NCBI GenBank assembly: GCA_014894735.1
Contig: JADBKX010000137.1
Span: 1,341-14,165, forward strand
DNA: 12,825 bases
Source: Candidatus Sediminicultor sextus
GTDB lineage: Bacteria > Atribacterota > Phoenicimicrobiia > Phoenicimicrobiales > Phoenicimicrobiaceae
Reading direction: 5' to 3'
Made by a program: the position numbers and the translations under genes. This document shows positions 1 to 7,005 of this stretch, piece after piece (the stretch's first letter is position 1; each line of letters begins with the position of its first letter). The notes below the pieces were generated by a model that did no database searches, had not been told where the DNA came from, and saw only the letters and a program-made list of their open reading frames with translations.

Positions 1-19
1 TATTCACTAACGACTAATT
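1..19 (+). repeat. Heptad repeat element, copy 1 (cut by window start)
   Basis: The bases TATTCACTAACGACTAATT contain two 7-bp units, TTCACTA (3-9) and ACGACTA (10-16), followed by ATTT. The 19 bp are repeated perfectly in inverted orientation at 1677-1695. The element lies about 12 bp beyond the 3' end of the tRNA-Gln gene and probably continues left of the window. Confidence 0.75.
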
Positions 20-30
20 TTATAGTGGAA

Positions 31-104
31 TGGCTGAGGGAGGTGGGGTCGAACCACCGCTCCCAGATCCAGAGTCTGGTGTCCTACCACTAGACGATCC
101 CTCA
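31..104 (-). tRNA. tRNA-Gln (anticodon CUG)
   Basis: On the minus strand the 74 nt fold as a full cloverleaf. The acceptor stem TGAGGGA pairs with TCCCTCA, followed by discriminator G and an encoded CCA. The D arm contains AGTGGTAGG. The anticodon stem CCAGA/TCTGG encloses the loop CTCTGGA, which gives anticodon CTG and reads CAG (Gln). The T arm is GGTGG-TTCGACC-CCACC and the variable loop is 4 nt. The 5' U of the acceptor stem and the G discriminator are typical of bacterial tRNA-Gln. The gene lies 75 bp downstream of gltX in the same orientation, so it may be read through from gltX or use its own weak promoter. Confidence 0.96.
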
Positions 105-135
105 ACTCTATAATAATCTTTTCTTTTTTTATTTT

Positions 136-164
136 ATACTAAATCGTGTTATTTGAAAAGTCTA
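136..164 (-). promoter_or_regulatory. Possible sigma-70-type promoter for tRNA-Gln
   Basis: On the minus strand TAGACT (159-164) and TAGTAT (136-141) are separated by 17 bp. Transcription would start about 25-30 nt before the tRNA, leaving a short leader for RNase P. The match is modest in A+T-rich DNA, and the tRNA could instead be transcribed with gltX. A perfect tandem copy of the 10-mer TCTAATTAAT lies beside it at 161-180. Confidence 0.3.
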
Positions 165-179
165 ATTAATTCTAATTAA

Positions 180-1661
180 TTATTTTTTCACTTCTTCTAT
201 TTTTTCTATAGCTTCTTTTAAACGTTTAACCGTTTTGTCCTGACCTAATACTACCATTAATTCAAACAAGCCAGGACCTACTTTTTTACCGCTAAGCGCA
301 ACCCGAGTAGGATGGATTATTTGGCCGCCCTTTATTTGTAAAGAAGAGGCAACTTCTCTTACTGCATTTTCAATACTTTCTTCATTCCAACATTTAAGGG
401 CAGAAAGCTTTTCCTTTAAAGTCTGCAAAATACCTGGTACACCTTCTTCGCTTAATACGCTATCAAAAGCCTGGGGTTCAATATCTATTTTATCTACAAA
501 AAAATAATCCGCGTAGTCGACAAACTGAGAAAAATTTTTAATCCTTCCCTGCATAAGTTTTACCACTTCTTTTATGTACTCATTTTTTGCCGGAGAAAGA
601 TCTTCTTCATTTTCAATATAATTGGCCTCCTTAAGAAAGGGAAGAAGCATTTTGGTTAGGGAATCGATAGACATATTCTTCAAATACTCACTATTAAACC
701 AATTTAGCTTTTCCATACTAAAAACAGCCGCATGTTTGGAAATTTTATCTAAACTAAACTCTTTAATTAATTCTTCTTTTGTAAATATCTCCCTTTCGCC
801 GCCAGAAGACCAACCTAAATGAGTAATATAATTCACTACTGCCTCTGGGATATAACCCATCTTTTTATATTCCATAACCGAAGTAGCTCCGTGACGTTTA
901 CTCAGCCTGGTGTGATCTTGTCCCATAATCATAGGGATATGAGCAAATTTTGGTACATCAAATCCCAAGGCTTCATATATTACTATCTGTTTAGGAGTAT
1001 TAGAAATATGGTCATCTCCTCTCATAACGTCGGTAATCTCCATTAAGGCATCATCAATGACTACCGCATAATTATAAGTAGGAATTCCGTCTGATTTCAT
1101 AATTACAAAATCACTTAACAGCCCGCCGTCAAAAGTTACTTCCCCCCTTAATAGGTCATCAAAGGCAATTTCCTTGGCAGGAATTTTAAGTCTTATTACC
1201 GGTTTTCTACCTTCTGCTTCATATCTTTTCTTCTCCTCCTCACTAAGGTTAAAACAATGTCTATCATACTTAAGAGATTTATTTTCTCTTGCCTGCTTTT
1301 CTCTACTTTTAGCCAGTTCTTCTCTGGTACAATAACAATGATACGCTTTGTTATCTTTTAAAAGTTTTTCCGTATATTCCTGATAAATGTGTAAGCGCTT
1401 CATCTGATAATAGGGACCATATTCCCCGCCTTTTTCGGGTCCTTCATCCCAATCTAAATCTAACCATTTCATACCTTCCAGTATCACATTTACTGCTTCT
1501 TCAGTAGACCTTACTTGGTCGGTATCTTCAATACGTAAAACAAAAGTTCCATTATAATGTCTGGCATAAAGCCAATTAAATAAAGCCGTTCGGGCTCCTC
1601 CAATATGTAAATAACCAGTTGGACTAGGGGCAAACCTAACCCGTATTTTTTTGTCTTCCAT
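180..1661 (-). CDS. gltX: Glutamyl-tRNA synthetase
   Basis: This 493-residue class Ic aminoacyl-tRNA synthetase attaches glutamate to tRNA in the cytoplasm. The N-terminal Rossmann fold has the HIGH-type motif as HIGG (19-22) after the typical RFAPSPTGYL. RGDDHISNT (214-222) and the KMSKS-type LSKRHG (253-258) follow. C109, C111 and C136 lie where many bacterial GluRS have a zinc site. The C-terminal third is the alpha-helical anticodon-binding domain, ending in the PGLFELMVVLG region. The length is normal for the family. The ATG start is supported by GGAG five nt upstream. A promoter lies about 180-205 bp upstream. Because a tRNA-Gln gene follows directly, the enzyme may be non-discriminating and also charge tRNA-Gln for the GatCAB transamidation route. 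That is inference, since whether the genome has glnS cannot be seen here. Confidence 0.97.
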   Translation of the reverse strand: MEDKKIRVRFAPSPTGYLHIGGARTALFNWLYARHYNGTFVLRIEDTDQVRSTEEAVNVILEGMKWLDLDWDEGPEKGGEYGPYYQMKRLHIYQEYTEKLLKDNKAYHCYCTREELAKSREKQARENKSLKYDRHCFNLSEEEKKRYEAEGRKPVIRLKIPAKEIAFDDLLRGEVTFDGGLLSDFVIMKSDGIPTYNYAVVIDDALMEITDVMRGDDHISNTPKQIVIYEALGFDVPKFAHIPMIMGQDHTRLSKRHGATSVMEYKKMGYIPEAVVNYITHLGWSSGGEREIFTKEELIKEFSLDKISKHAAVFSMEKLNWFNSEYLKNMSIDSLTKMLLPFLKEANYIENEEDLSPAKNEYIKEVVKLMQGRIKNFSQFVDYADYFFVDKIDIEPQAFDSVLSEEGVPGILQTLKEKLSALKCWNEESIENAVREVASSLQIKGGQIIHPTRVALSGKKVGPGLFELMVVLGQDKTVKRLKEAIEKIEEVKK

Positions 1662-1679
1662 TCTTTCTCCACCATTAAT

Positions 1680-1721
1680 TAGTCGTTAGTGAATAGTCGT
1701 TAGTATATAGTATTTAATAGA
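1680..1721 (-). repeat. Heptad repeat element, copy 2 (inverted relative to copy 1)
   Basis: Read on the minus strand there are six 7-bp units: TCTATTA, AATACTA, TATACTA, ACGACTA, TTCACTA and ACGACTA, then ATTAATGG. The last two units plus ATT match copy 1 exactly over 19 bp (1677-1695). This copy lies upstream of gltX, ending about 6 bp before the ribosome binding site, whereas the other four copies lie at gene 3' ends. Confidence 0.75.
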
Positions 1722-1839
1722 GAATAAGATTTCTACTATATCTCTCTAAACTTGTAGGATATAATATTCTGACTATTAATTATTATTTTTCTACCAATCA
1801 GAATCACTAAATACAATATTTTTTATAAGAAACAAGGTT

Positions 1840-1868
1840 ATTATAATACAAAAGCATTAATAAAACAA
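1840..1868 (-). promoter_or_regulatory. Probable sigma-70-type promoter for gltX
   Basis: The minus strand has TTGTTT (1863-1868), a 17-bp spacer, and a perfect TATAAT (1840-1845). Transcription would start near 1833, giving a leader of about 170 nt before the gltX ATG at 1661. The exact -10 and ideal spacing make this the best promoter in the gap. Confidence 0.55.
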
Positions 1869-1887
1869 TTGTTTATCAATTAGTAAT

Positions 1888-1934
1888 TAGGACAGGCGGG
1901 TCTGCCCTCGTGAAAACGGGGGACGCCTGTCCTA
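1888..1934. repeat. Palindromic hairpin element
   Basis: Perfect 11-bp arms TAGGACAGGCG (1888-1898) and CGCCTGTCCTA (1924-1934) enclose 25 nt. Within these, CCCTCG (1905-1910) can pair with CGGGGG (1917-1922) around a TGAAAA loop, with one G-T pair. No T-run follows on the minus strand, so it is not a classical intrinsic terminator. It resembles dispersed REP/BIME-like palindromes. The word GGTCTGCCC (1899-1907) recurs in the hairpin at 2949-2969. Confidence 0.7.
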
Positions 1935-1936
1935 CA

Positions 1937-1964
1937 AATATTTATCATTCTATAAATCTGTCAA
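1937..1964 (-). promoter_or_regulatory. Possible upstream promoter with perfect -35
   Basis: A perfect TTGACA on the minus strand (1959-1964) is followed at 16 bp by AATATT (1937-1942), which matches 4 of 6 consensus -10 positions. The hairpin at 1934-1888 would begin at about the transcription start. It could be a second, distal gltX promoter or a decayed one. Confidence 0.3.
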
Positions 1965-1984
1965 GGTGGGGTGAAGAGGAAATT

Positions 1985-2902
1985 TTATTTAACTAATTCT
2001 GACACCGGGACTATTTCTATACCAGCTTTAATCAATTCAGGAATCATCCTCTTCAATACATAAAAGGTATTTATGCGGCTATGACCAATAGCAATGGCCT
2101 CTCCTTCTCTTAAGGCAGTCTCTTGAACTTTCAACATCTGTCCTTTAATATATTCCATATCGTTCTCGTTATCCAAAAAGACCGATCTTACTGCAGCCTT
2201 AACTCCCATTTCTTCTGCAACTTGGTAAGCAATAGAATTCTTACTAGTCATACTATCTATGAAAAATAAATTATATCCTTTAATCTCTTCTAAAACTATC
2301 TCCATTATTTCTCTATTTTCGGTAATCTTTGAGCCCATATGATTATTAACCCCTATAATATAAGGGAAATTTAAAATACAGTCTCTGACAGACTTTCTGA
2401 TTTCTTCTTCCGACATATAAGATTTAATAGCGCCAGGTCCGGGGTTATCAGAAGAATTACTGGGTTCCATGGGTAGATGCAACATAATTTCCTGATTATT
2501 TTTTCTGCCTTCTTCTGCAATAAATTCAGAATACTGGAGAAAAGGTAATATAGATAGTGCCACAGGAAATTCCAATTCCATTATTTTCTTCGCCACTTCT
2601 CTTTCATATCCTAAATCATCTATTATAAAAGCTGCTTTAGGTGAAAAGTTTATCTCTTCCTCTGAAGAGGCTAAATCATTAATTATTAAATCTGTATATT
2701 GTTCGCTGTCATAAGTAGTTTCTTCAGATTCCTTTAGTTCTAACTCTATTTCATTAGTAGTGGTTGGGTTAGCATTTTGGGTATTATGAAGGCTATTTTC
2801 TTCCTTAATAGACTTATTGAATAAATTAGAAATACTAAAAGCTATGATCAAAATAATTACTAAAGCAATAATATTTATAATTTCTCTTTGGCTCTTTTTC
2901 AA
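1985..2902 (-). CDS. YibQ-type divergent polysaccharide deacetylase
   Basis: This 305-residue protein belongs to the divergent polysaccharide deacetylase family (Pfam PF04748; E. coli YibQ). Residues 7-27 form a hydrophobic N-terminal anchor, residues 30-85 an acidic low-complexity linker, and the catalytic-type barrel follows. Family motifs are IIDDLG (93-98), HLPMEP (142-147), GVNNHMGS (184-191), D216, and GHSR (273-276). The domain should lie outside the membrane and act on a cell-envelope glycan, but a substrate is not established for the family. The start is TTG, supported by AAAGGA eight nt upstream; the first in-frame ATG falls inside the domain. It is the last gene of the envelope operon, 95 bp after ctpA. 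The envC-ctpA-yibQ order resembles that in several proteobacteria. Confidence 0.9.
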   Translation of the reverse strand: MKKSQREIINIIALVIILIIAFSISNLFNKSIKEENSLHNTQNANPTTTNEIELELKESEETTYDSEQYTDLIINDLASSEEEINFSPKAAFIIDDLGYEREVAKKIMELEFPVALSILPFLQYSEFIAEEGRKNNQEIMLHLPMEPSNSSDNPGPGAIKSYMSEEEIRKSVRDCILNFPYIIGVNNHMGSKITENREIMEIVLEEIKGYNLFFIDSMTSKNSIAYQVAEEMGVKAAVRSVFLDNENDMEYIKGQMLKVQETALREGEAIAIGHSRINTFYVLKRMIPELIKAGIEIVPVSELVK

Positions 2903-2948
2903 AATAAAATTCCTTTCAATTTGGTTAGTTAGTTAATTGGTTTCTGAA

Positions 2949-2969
2949 GGGCAGACACAAGGTCTGCCC
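2949..2969. repeat. Small palindromic hairpin between ctpA and yibQ
   Basis: GGGCAGAC (2949-2956) and GTCTGCCC (2962-2969) form a perfect 8-bp stem around a 5-nt loop, followed by CCTAC. The hairpin shares GGTCTGCCC with the 1888-1934 element, so both may belong to one dispersed family. There is no adjacent T-run on the minus strand, so termination is doubtful, but it could slow RNA decay between ctpA and yibQ. Confidence 0.65.
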
Positions 2970-2971
2970 CT

Positions 2972-3002
2972 ACGACTTATTCACTATTAACTAACGACTA
3001 AT
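2972..3002 (+). repeat. Heptad repeat element, copy 3, containing the ctpA stop codon
   Basis: The 7-bp units TTCACTA (2980-2986), TTAACTA (2987-2993) and ACGACTA (2994-3000) are followed by ATTT; a further slipped unit, ACGACTTA, lies at 2972-2979. The last three bases of the final unit (CTA, 2998-3000) are the complement of the ctpA TAG stop codon, so the element provides the end of that gene. Confidence 0.75.
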
Positions 3003-4197
3003 TTAATTCTTCTTCCAATAACTGTATCGCCTTATTTAATTGTATATCCTGTTCATCATCTTCTGCTGCTGGTTCTACTAATATATCCGGTTCAATCCCG
3101 ATATGATTTATAGAACGCTCGTTAGGGGTAAAATATTCAGAAGTGGTAATTGCAATTCCTGAGCCATCGTAAAGATTAAAGACTTGCTGGACTACTCCCT
3201 TGCCAAATGTTTTTTCCCCCAACAACTTTCCTCTTCCAGTATCCTGAATCGCTCCAGCTACAATTTCCGAAGCACTTGCACTACCCTCATTAACCAATAC
3301 AAATAAAGGCCATTCGGGATATTCGTTTCCTCTGGATTCTATAGTAGCTACTATCCCATCTCTATCCTTGATATGAACGATCGGTCCTTCTTTTATGAAT
3401 TTACTGGCTACCTCTATAGCACTATCTAGTAATCCTCCCGGATTATTGCGTAAATCGAGAATAATCCCATGAATATCACTATCTTTTTTAAATTCATTTA
3501 AGACTTCTTCTAATTCAGGTTTAGTATTCACATTAAAAGTAGTAATTCGGACATACCCAAGGTTATTATTCTTACCCATTACTTCCTTTTTTACTGCTTT
3601 AACTTCGATTATATCTCGGATTATGGAAATTTCTAAAATTTCCTCTACATTTTCTCTCTTAATTCCTAAGATAACTTCGGTTCCTTTCTCCCCCCTTAAA
3701 ATATCAACTGCTTCATCTACCCCCATTCCTTCTGTTGATTTTCCATCAATCTCTACTATCTTATCTCCTGCTTTTACTCCTGCTTTATAAGCTGGGGTAT
3801 CTTCAATGGGAGAAATTATAATTAATTGATCATCTTTCATAGAGATAATTATCCCTAACCCTCCAAAACGACCTAAAAACATATCTTCCTGCTCCCTTTT
3901 AAGGGATTGAGGGTCCATGAAACGAGTATAAGGGTCATCAAGGGCTTTAAGCATACCTTTTATAGCCCCCTGAACCACCTTATCTAAATCTATATCCTTC
4001 TTTATGTATTCAGATCTTACCAAATTTAAAGCTTCAAAGAAAGGCTCTAAGTTGTCATATAATTCCTCTTCGTTAGTTTTGCTATTTGCACAAACGTTGT
4101 AAAATAGAAATCCGCTTACTATAGAAACCAATACAAAAATAGAAATTAAGGTAATTATTTTATTACTTTTTATCTTTATCAAATTTTTCACCGCCAA
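2998..4197 (-). CDS. ctpA: Carboxy-terminal processing serine protease (S41 family)
   Basis: This CtpA/Prc-type protease cleaves envelope proteins near their C termini. Residues 14-34 are an N-terminal membrane anchor, so the body is extracytoplasmic. A PDZ domain spans about residues 105-185 (GRFGGLGI at 109-116, then a typical AGVKAGDKI). The S41 domain follows, with the Ser-Lys-Gln set visible as S308 in GSASASE, K333 in TFGKG and Q337 in VVQQ. The length (399) is typical. The start is not ATG: TTG at 4197 or GTG at 4191, both with weak ribosome binding sites (AAAGA). The gene follows envC by 19 bp. In Pseudomonas and other proteobacteria CtpA controls peptidoglycan hydrolases, which fits its place after envC. 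The stop codon lies in a repeat element. Confidence 0.95.
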   Translation of the reverse strand: MAVKNLIKIKSNKIITLISIFVLVSIVSGFLFYNVCANSKTNEEELYDNLEPFFEALNLVRSEYIKKDIDLDKVVQGAIKGMLKALDDPYTRFMDPQSLKREQEDMFLGRFGGLGIIISMKDDQLIIISPIEDTPAYKAGVKAGDKIVEIDGKSTEGMGVDEAVDILRGEKGTEVILGIKRENVEEILEISIIRDIIEVKAVKKEVMGKNNNLGYVRITTFNVNTKPELEEVLNEFKKDSDIHGIILDLRNNPGGLLDSAIEVASKFIKEGPIVHIKDRDGIVATIESRGNEYPEWPLFVLVNEGSASASEIVAGAIQDTGRGKLLGEKTFGKGVVQQVFNLYDGSGIAITTSEYFTPNERSINHIGIEPDILVEPAAEDDEQDIQLNKAIQLLEEELN

Positions 4198-4216
4198 ATC
4201 TTTAAAATGTTTATAT

Positions 4217-5431
4217 TTATAGCCAATTCATAGGGTCAGTAGGTTTACCTTCTACCCTAACTTCAAAATGCAGTCTGGTAGAAGAAACACCACCACTATC
4301 ACCTACCTGACCTATAGATTGTCCCTTTTTTATTTTATCTCCAATATCTATTAATATTTTAGAAAGATGGGCATATAGAGTAGTAACCCTTCCACCATGA
4401 TCGATAATTATTATCTGCCCATACCCTTTTATACTTCCAGTATAAATTACCTCTCCCGAACCGGCTGCATGAACTACTTGTCCAAGGGGAGCACTAATAT
4501 CTATTCCAGAATTAAAGGTATCAGCATTAAATTCAATATTTTTTTGTCTTCCATACTCAGAAATTAATTTGCCCTGAATAGGTAAAGCTAAAATTCCCTT
4601 TTTAGGTTGTAGAGTAATCGTTGGGACTTCCTTCTGGGAATCCTTCTTAGAATCCTCTTCCTGTTGTTTATAAATTCTTTCTATTATATTCTTTATTTCT
4701 TGAGAAGATTGCTCTAACTCTTTTAACGATTTTAGGTATGTTTCTTTTTGAGAGTCTATCTGATTAATGATGGACTTTTTGGCTTTAATAGAAAATTCAA
4801 TATTTTCTTTCTCTTTCCCTACTTCTTTTTTTAACAAACTCAATATCTCTTCCCGGTTCTCCAGATTTATTTTATTATTCTCTACCTTTTTCATCTGCTG
4901 GCGGATATCATTAATCACTTCAACATCTAAAGACAAAATATTTTTTATATATCGGAAACGGGTAAGAAAATCAGAAAAGCTTTCACTGTTGAATAAAATT
5001 TCCAGGTAACCAGTTAAGCGGTGTTTATATATCTCCCTTAATCTGCTTTCTAATAGCTTAGTCTTTTCCTTTAGCTTTTCTTTTTCAATAACAACTTCAT
5101 CTTCTGCTGCTTTTATCTCTTTTTGAGCAAACGCTAAATCTTTTTCTGTAGTTTGCAATTCTTTCTCTGCATCCTGTAAAAGTATTTCAATTTTATGAAG
5201 TGTTTCTAAATGACCAATTTCTTTTTTTTGTAAATTATCAATTTCCTCTTTAACACTTTTAATCTGTTGTTCTATCTTTTTTAATCTCTGGTTTTCCTCG
5301 TTTATCTTTTGACTGTTGTCTCCACTGCTATCACCATAGCTAAAAAGCACCACAAATAAGATAAGGGCTAAAATTAATATTAATGTAGAAAATATTTTCT
5401 TATTTATTAAAACTAATCTCTTTTCATACAT
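4217..5431 (-). CDS. envC: EnvC-like murein hydrolase activator with degenerate LytM domain
   Basis: This 404-residue protein has a membrane anchor at 13-32, a long charged coiled coil at about 40-260, a linker, and a C-terminal LytM/M23 domain (about 280-404). The M23 active site is altered. The first zinc ligand of the HxGxD motif is N307 (NSGID, with D311 kept). The first His of the final HxH is R386 (RLH, H388 kept). H355 in YAHLS remains. E. coli EnvC also lacks the catalytic set and activates amidases AmiA/AmiB, so activation rather than cleavage is the likely role. The start codon overlaps the ftsX stop by 8 bp, with AGGA ten nt upstream, consistent with translational coupling. FtsX normally controls exactly such a coiled-coil partner, which supports the assignment. 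Confidence 0.92.
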   Translation of the reverse strand: MYEKRLVLINKKIFSTLILILALILFVVLFSYGDSSGDNSQKINEENQRLKKIEQQIKSVKEEIDNLQKKEIGHLETLHKIEILLQDAEKELQTTEKDLAFAQKEIKAAEDEVVIEKEKLKEKTKLLESRLREIYKHRLTGYLEILFNSESFSDFLTRFRYIKNILSLDVEVINDIRQQMKKVENNKINLENREEILSLLKKEVGKEKENIEFSIKAKKSIINQIDSQKETYLKSLKELEQSSQEIKNIIERIYKQQEEDSKKDSQKEVPTITLQPKKGILALPIQGKLISEYGRQKNIEFNADTFNSGIDISAPLGQVVHAAGSGEVIYTGSIKGYGQIIIIDHGGRVTTLYAHLSKILIDIGDKIKKGQSIGQVGDSGGVSSTRLHFEVRVEGKPTDPMNWL

Positions 5432-6308
5432 TTAAATATTTTCCTACTGAAAACATACTCCCTAAAATTCCCACTAAACTCCCTAATAGTACAATTGCTA
5501 TACCTATGGGTAACAAATCTACATTATCCACCACTAATGGCAAAAAAGGAATAGCTTGATGTAATTTACTTATTGCGAAAAAATAAAAATTATATAAAAT
5601 TATTGTGGAAAGAACGCTTGAGATAAAGCCCTGCAAAAAGCCCTCAATTATAAAGGGCCACTTAACAAACCAGGAAGTAGCTCCAACTAAGCTCATTATT
5701 TCAATTTCATTTCTTCTGGCATATACAGTGATTTTTATTATATTAGATATAATCAAAATAGAAGCAAAAACCAGAAGGGCTAATATTAACATTCCCGCTC
5801 TCCTAAATATATAAGTAAAGTTTAACAATTTTTCAGCTGTTTCCCGGCCATACTCAACTTCTTCCACTTTTATAAACTTAGTTATCTGATTAGCTATTTG
5901 CTCAATCGTTTTAGGATCTTTTACCTGTACCTCAAAAGAAGCAGGAAGTGGGTTTTTTTCAATAGCGCTGAGTATATCTTTTTGCTCTCCTAAATCTTTT
6001 GATAAACGCTGGTAAGCCTCCTCTTTAGATATAAATTTTACTTCTTTTATTCCGTTTATAGAATTAAAGTTATTTTTTAAAGTGTCTAATTCGGCCTTAG
6101 AAATGCTGTCTTCTAAATAAACTATAATCTCTAATTGAGATTCTAAATTTTCTAAAAAAAGATTTAAATTTACAGATATTAATAAAAAGACACCAACAAT
6201 AAGTAAAATTGTAGTGATGCTTAATATTGCTGCTATACTCATTAAAGCACTTCTTCTAAAACTGAGTAAAGCCTCTCTAAAATAAAATCCCATATTCTCA
6301 AAAATCAT
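5424..6308 (-). CDS. ftsX: Cell-division ABC-type membrane protein FtsX
   Basis: FtsX is the membrane subunit of the FtsEX complex, which transmits ATP hydrolysis across the membrane to a peptidoglycan hydrolase or its activator. The 294 residues show the family topology: TM1 at about 24-46, an extracellular domain at 50-168, and TM2-TM4 at about 171-193, 215-245 and 265-288. NPLPASF (119-125) and NEIEIMSLVGAT (200-211) are family signatures. The ATG follows the ftsE stop by a single base, with GAGGG about 11 nt upstream inside ftsE. The end overlaps envC by 8 bp. The order ftsE-ftsX-envC suggests that the extracellular loop engages the EnvC coiled coil. Confidence 0.97.
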   Translation of the reverse strand: MIFENMGFYFREALLSFRRSALMSIAAILSITTILLIVGVFLLISVNLNLFLENLESQLEIIVYLEDSISKAELDTLKNNFNSINGIKEVKFISKEEAYQRLSKDLGEQKDILSAIEKNPLPASFEVQVKDPKTIEQIANQITKFIKVEEVEYGRETAEKLLNFTYIFRRAGMLILALLVFASILIISNIIKITVYARRNEIEIMSLVGATSWFVKWPFIIEGFLQGFISSVLSTIILYNFYFFAISKLHQAIPFLPLVVDNVDLLPIGIAIVLLGSLVGILGSMFSVGKYLNV

Positions 6309-6309
6309 C

Positions 6310-6984
6310 TTAATATATCCCTCTTTGGGTATCTTCTATTATTCGTCCTCGCTCCAACCTCACTACCCGCTTCTTAGCTTTATCTACCATAAGTTTATCA
6401 TGGGAAGCCATTATAATAGTAGTCCCCCGTATGTTTATATGAAATAGAAGTTTCATAATCTCCCAGGAAGTGTAAGGATCTAAATTGCCAGTTGGTTCAT
6501 CGGTGAGTAATATTAATGGTTCGTTAGCAATAGCCCGGGCAATACATAATTTTTGCTGCTCTCCTCCAGATAATAAATGTGGTTTTATCTTCCTTTTATT
6601 TTCCAGCCCTACTAAATTAAGGACCTTCTTAACTTGCTGTCTTATCTCAAAATTAGTTGCTCCAATCGCCTTTAAACCAAAGGAAATATTTTCATATACC
6701 ATTCTATCATACAGCAATTTAAAATCTTGAAAGACAATGCCTATATTCCGCCTCAGATAAGGTATGTAACCGGGTTTAAGTCGAGCTATATTTATCCCAT
6801 CGACAATTACCTGTCCCTTGGTAGGAACAATCCCTCGGTAAATCAATTTTAAAAAAGTGCTCTTCCCTGCCCCGGTTGCTCCTACTAAAAAAACAAATTC
6901 ACCTTTTTTTATATGGATATTGACATCTCGTAAGGCCTGAATTTTATTGGGATAATTTTTATATACGTGAAACATTCTAATCAT
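6310..6984 (-). CDS. ftsE: Cell-division ATP-binding protein FtsE
   Basis: FtsE is the cytoplasmic ATPase of FtsEX. With the chosen ATG the protein is 224 residues, the usual length. It carries Walker A GATGAGKST (35-43), the Q-loop FQD (Q86), the ABC signature LSGGEQQ (138-144), Walker B with DEP (D162, E163), and the switch His195. A TTG six codons upstream (7002) also opens the frame, but the ATG at 6984 is preferred: the family normally begins with M-I-x-F/M-x-x-V, and a GAGG sequence lies about 12 nt before this ATG whereas the TTG has none. The gene begins 21 bp after csaB and ends one base before ftsX. Confidence 0.97.
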   Translation of the reverse strand: MIRMFHVYKNYPNKIQALRDVNIHIKKGEFVFLVGATGAGKSTFLKLIYRGIVPTKGQVIVDGINIARLKPGYIPYLRRNIGIVFQDFKLLYDRMVYENISFGLKAIGATNFEIRQQVKKVLNLVGLENKRKIKPHLLSGGEQQKLCIARAIANEPLILLTDEPTGNLDPYTSWEIMKLLFHINIRGTTIIMASHDKLMVDKAKKRVVRLERGRIIEDTQRGIY

Positions 6985-7005
6985 ATTAAATAGTAACCTC
7001 AAAGG

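Larger units (their letters stand above)
1662..1984. other. 323-bp non-coding region between yibQ and gltX
   Basis: No protein of credible length or family is encoded here on either strand. In minus-strand order the region holds a candidate promoter (1964-1937), a long imperfect hairpin (1934-1888), a better promoter (1868-1840), a 7-bp inverted repeat (ATTCTGA 1766-1772 with TCAGAAT 1798-1804), a heptad repeat array (1721-1680) and the gltX ribosome binding site (1673-1667). If the second promoter is used, gltX has a leader of about 170 nt. I found no T-box signature (AGGGTGGNACCGCG) in it. Confidence 0.7.

Noticed and set aside
622..1046. Plus-strand open frames of 66 and 75 codons inside gltX
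   Set aside because: They lie antisense within a strongly conserved gene and have no family resemblance.
1662..1840. T-box leader regulating gltX
   Set aside because: No AGGGTGGNACCGCG box, specifier loop or terminator/antiterminator pair was found; GGTGGAG near 1670 is the ribosome binding site.
1888..1934. Intrinsic terminator for the envelope operon
   Set aside because: The stem is strong, but on the minus strand it is followed by ATTACTAATT rather than a T-run.
4767..5009. Plus-strand open frame of 80 codons opposite the EnvC coiled coil
   Set aside because: It is a shadow of the repetitive Lys/Glu-rich coiled-coil coding sequence.
5605..6730. Plus-strand open frames opposite ftsX and ftsE (5605-5814, 6485-6730)
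   Set aside because: Both are antisense to clear conserved domains and show no motif of their own.
6985..7002. Longer FtsE starting at TTG 7002
   Set aside because: It has no ribosome binding site, and it adds six residues not usual in FtsE; the ATG at 6984 fits the family start.
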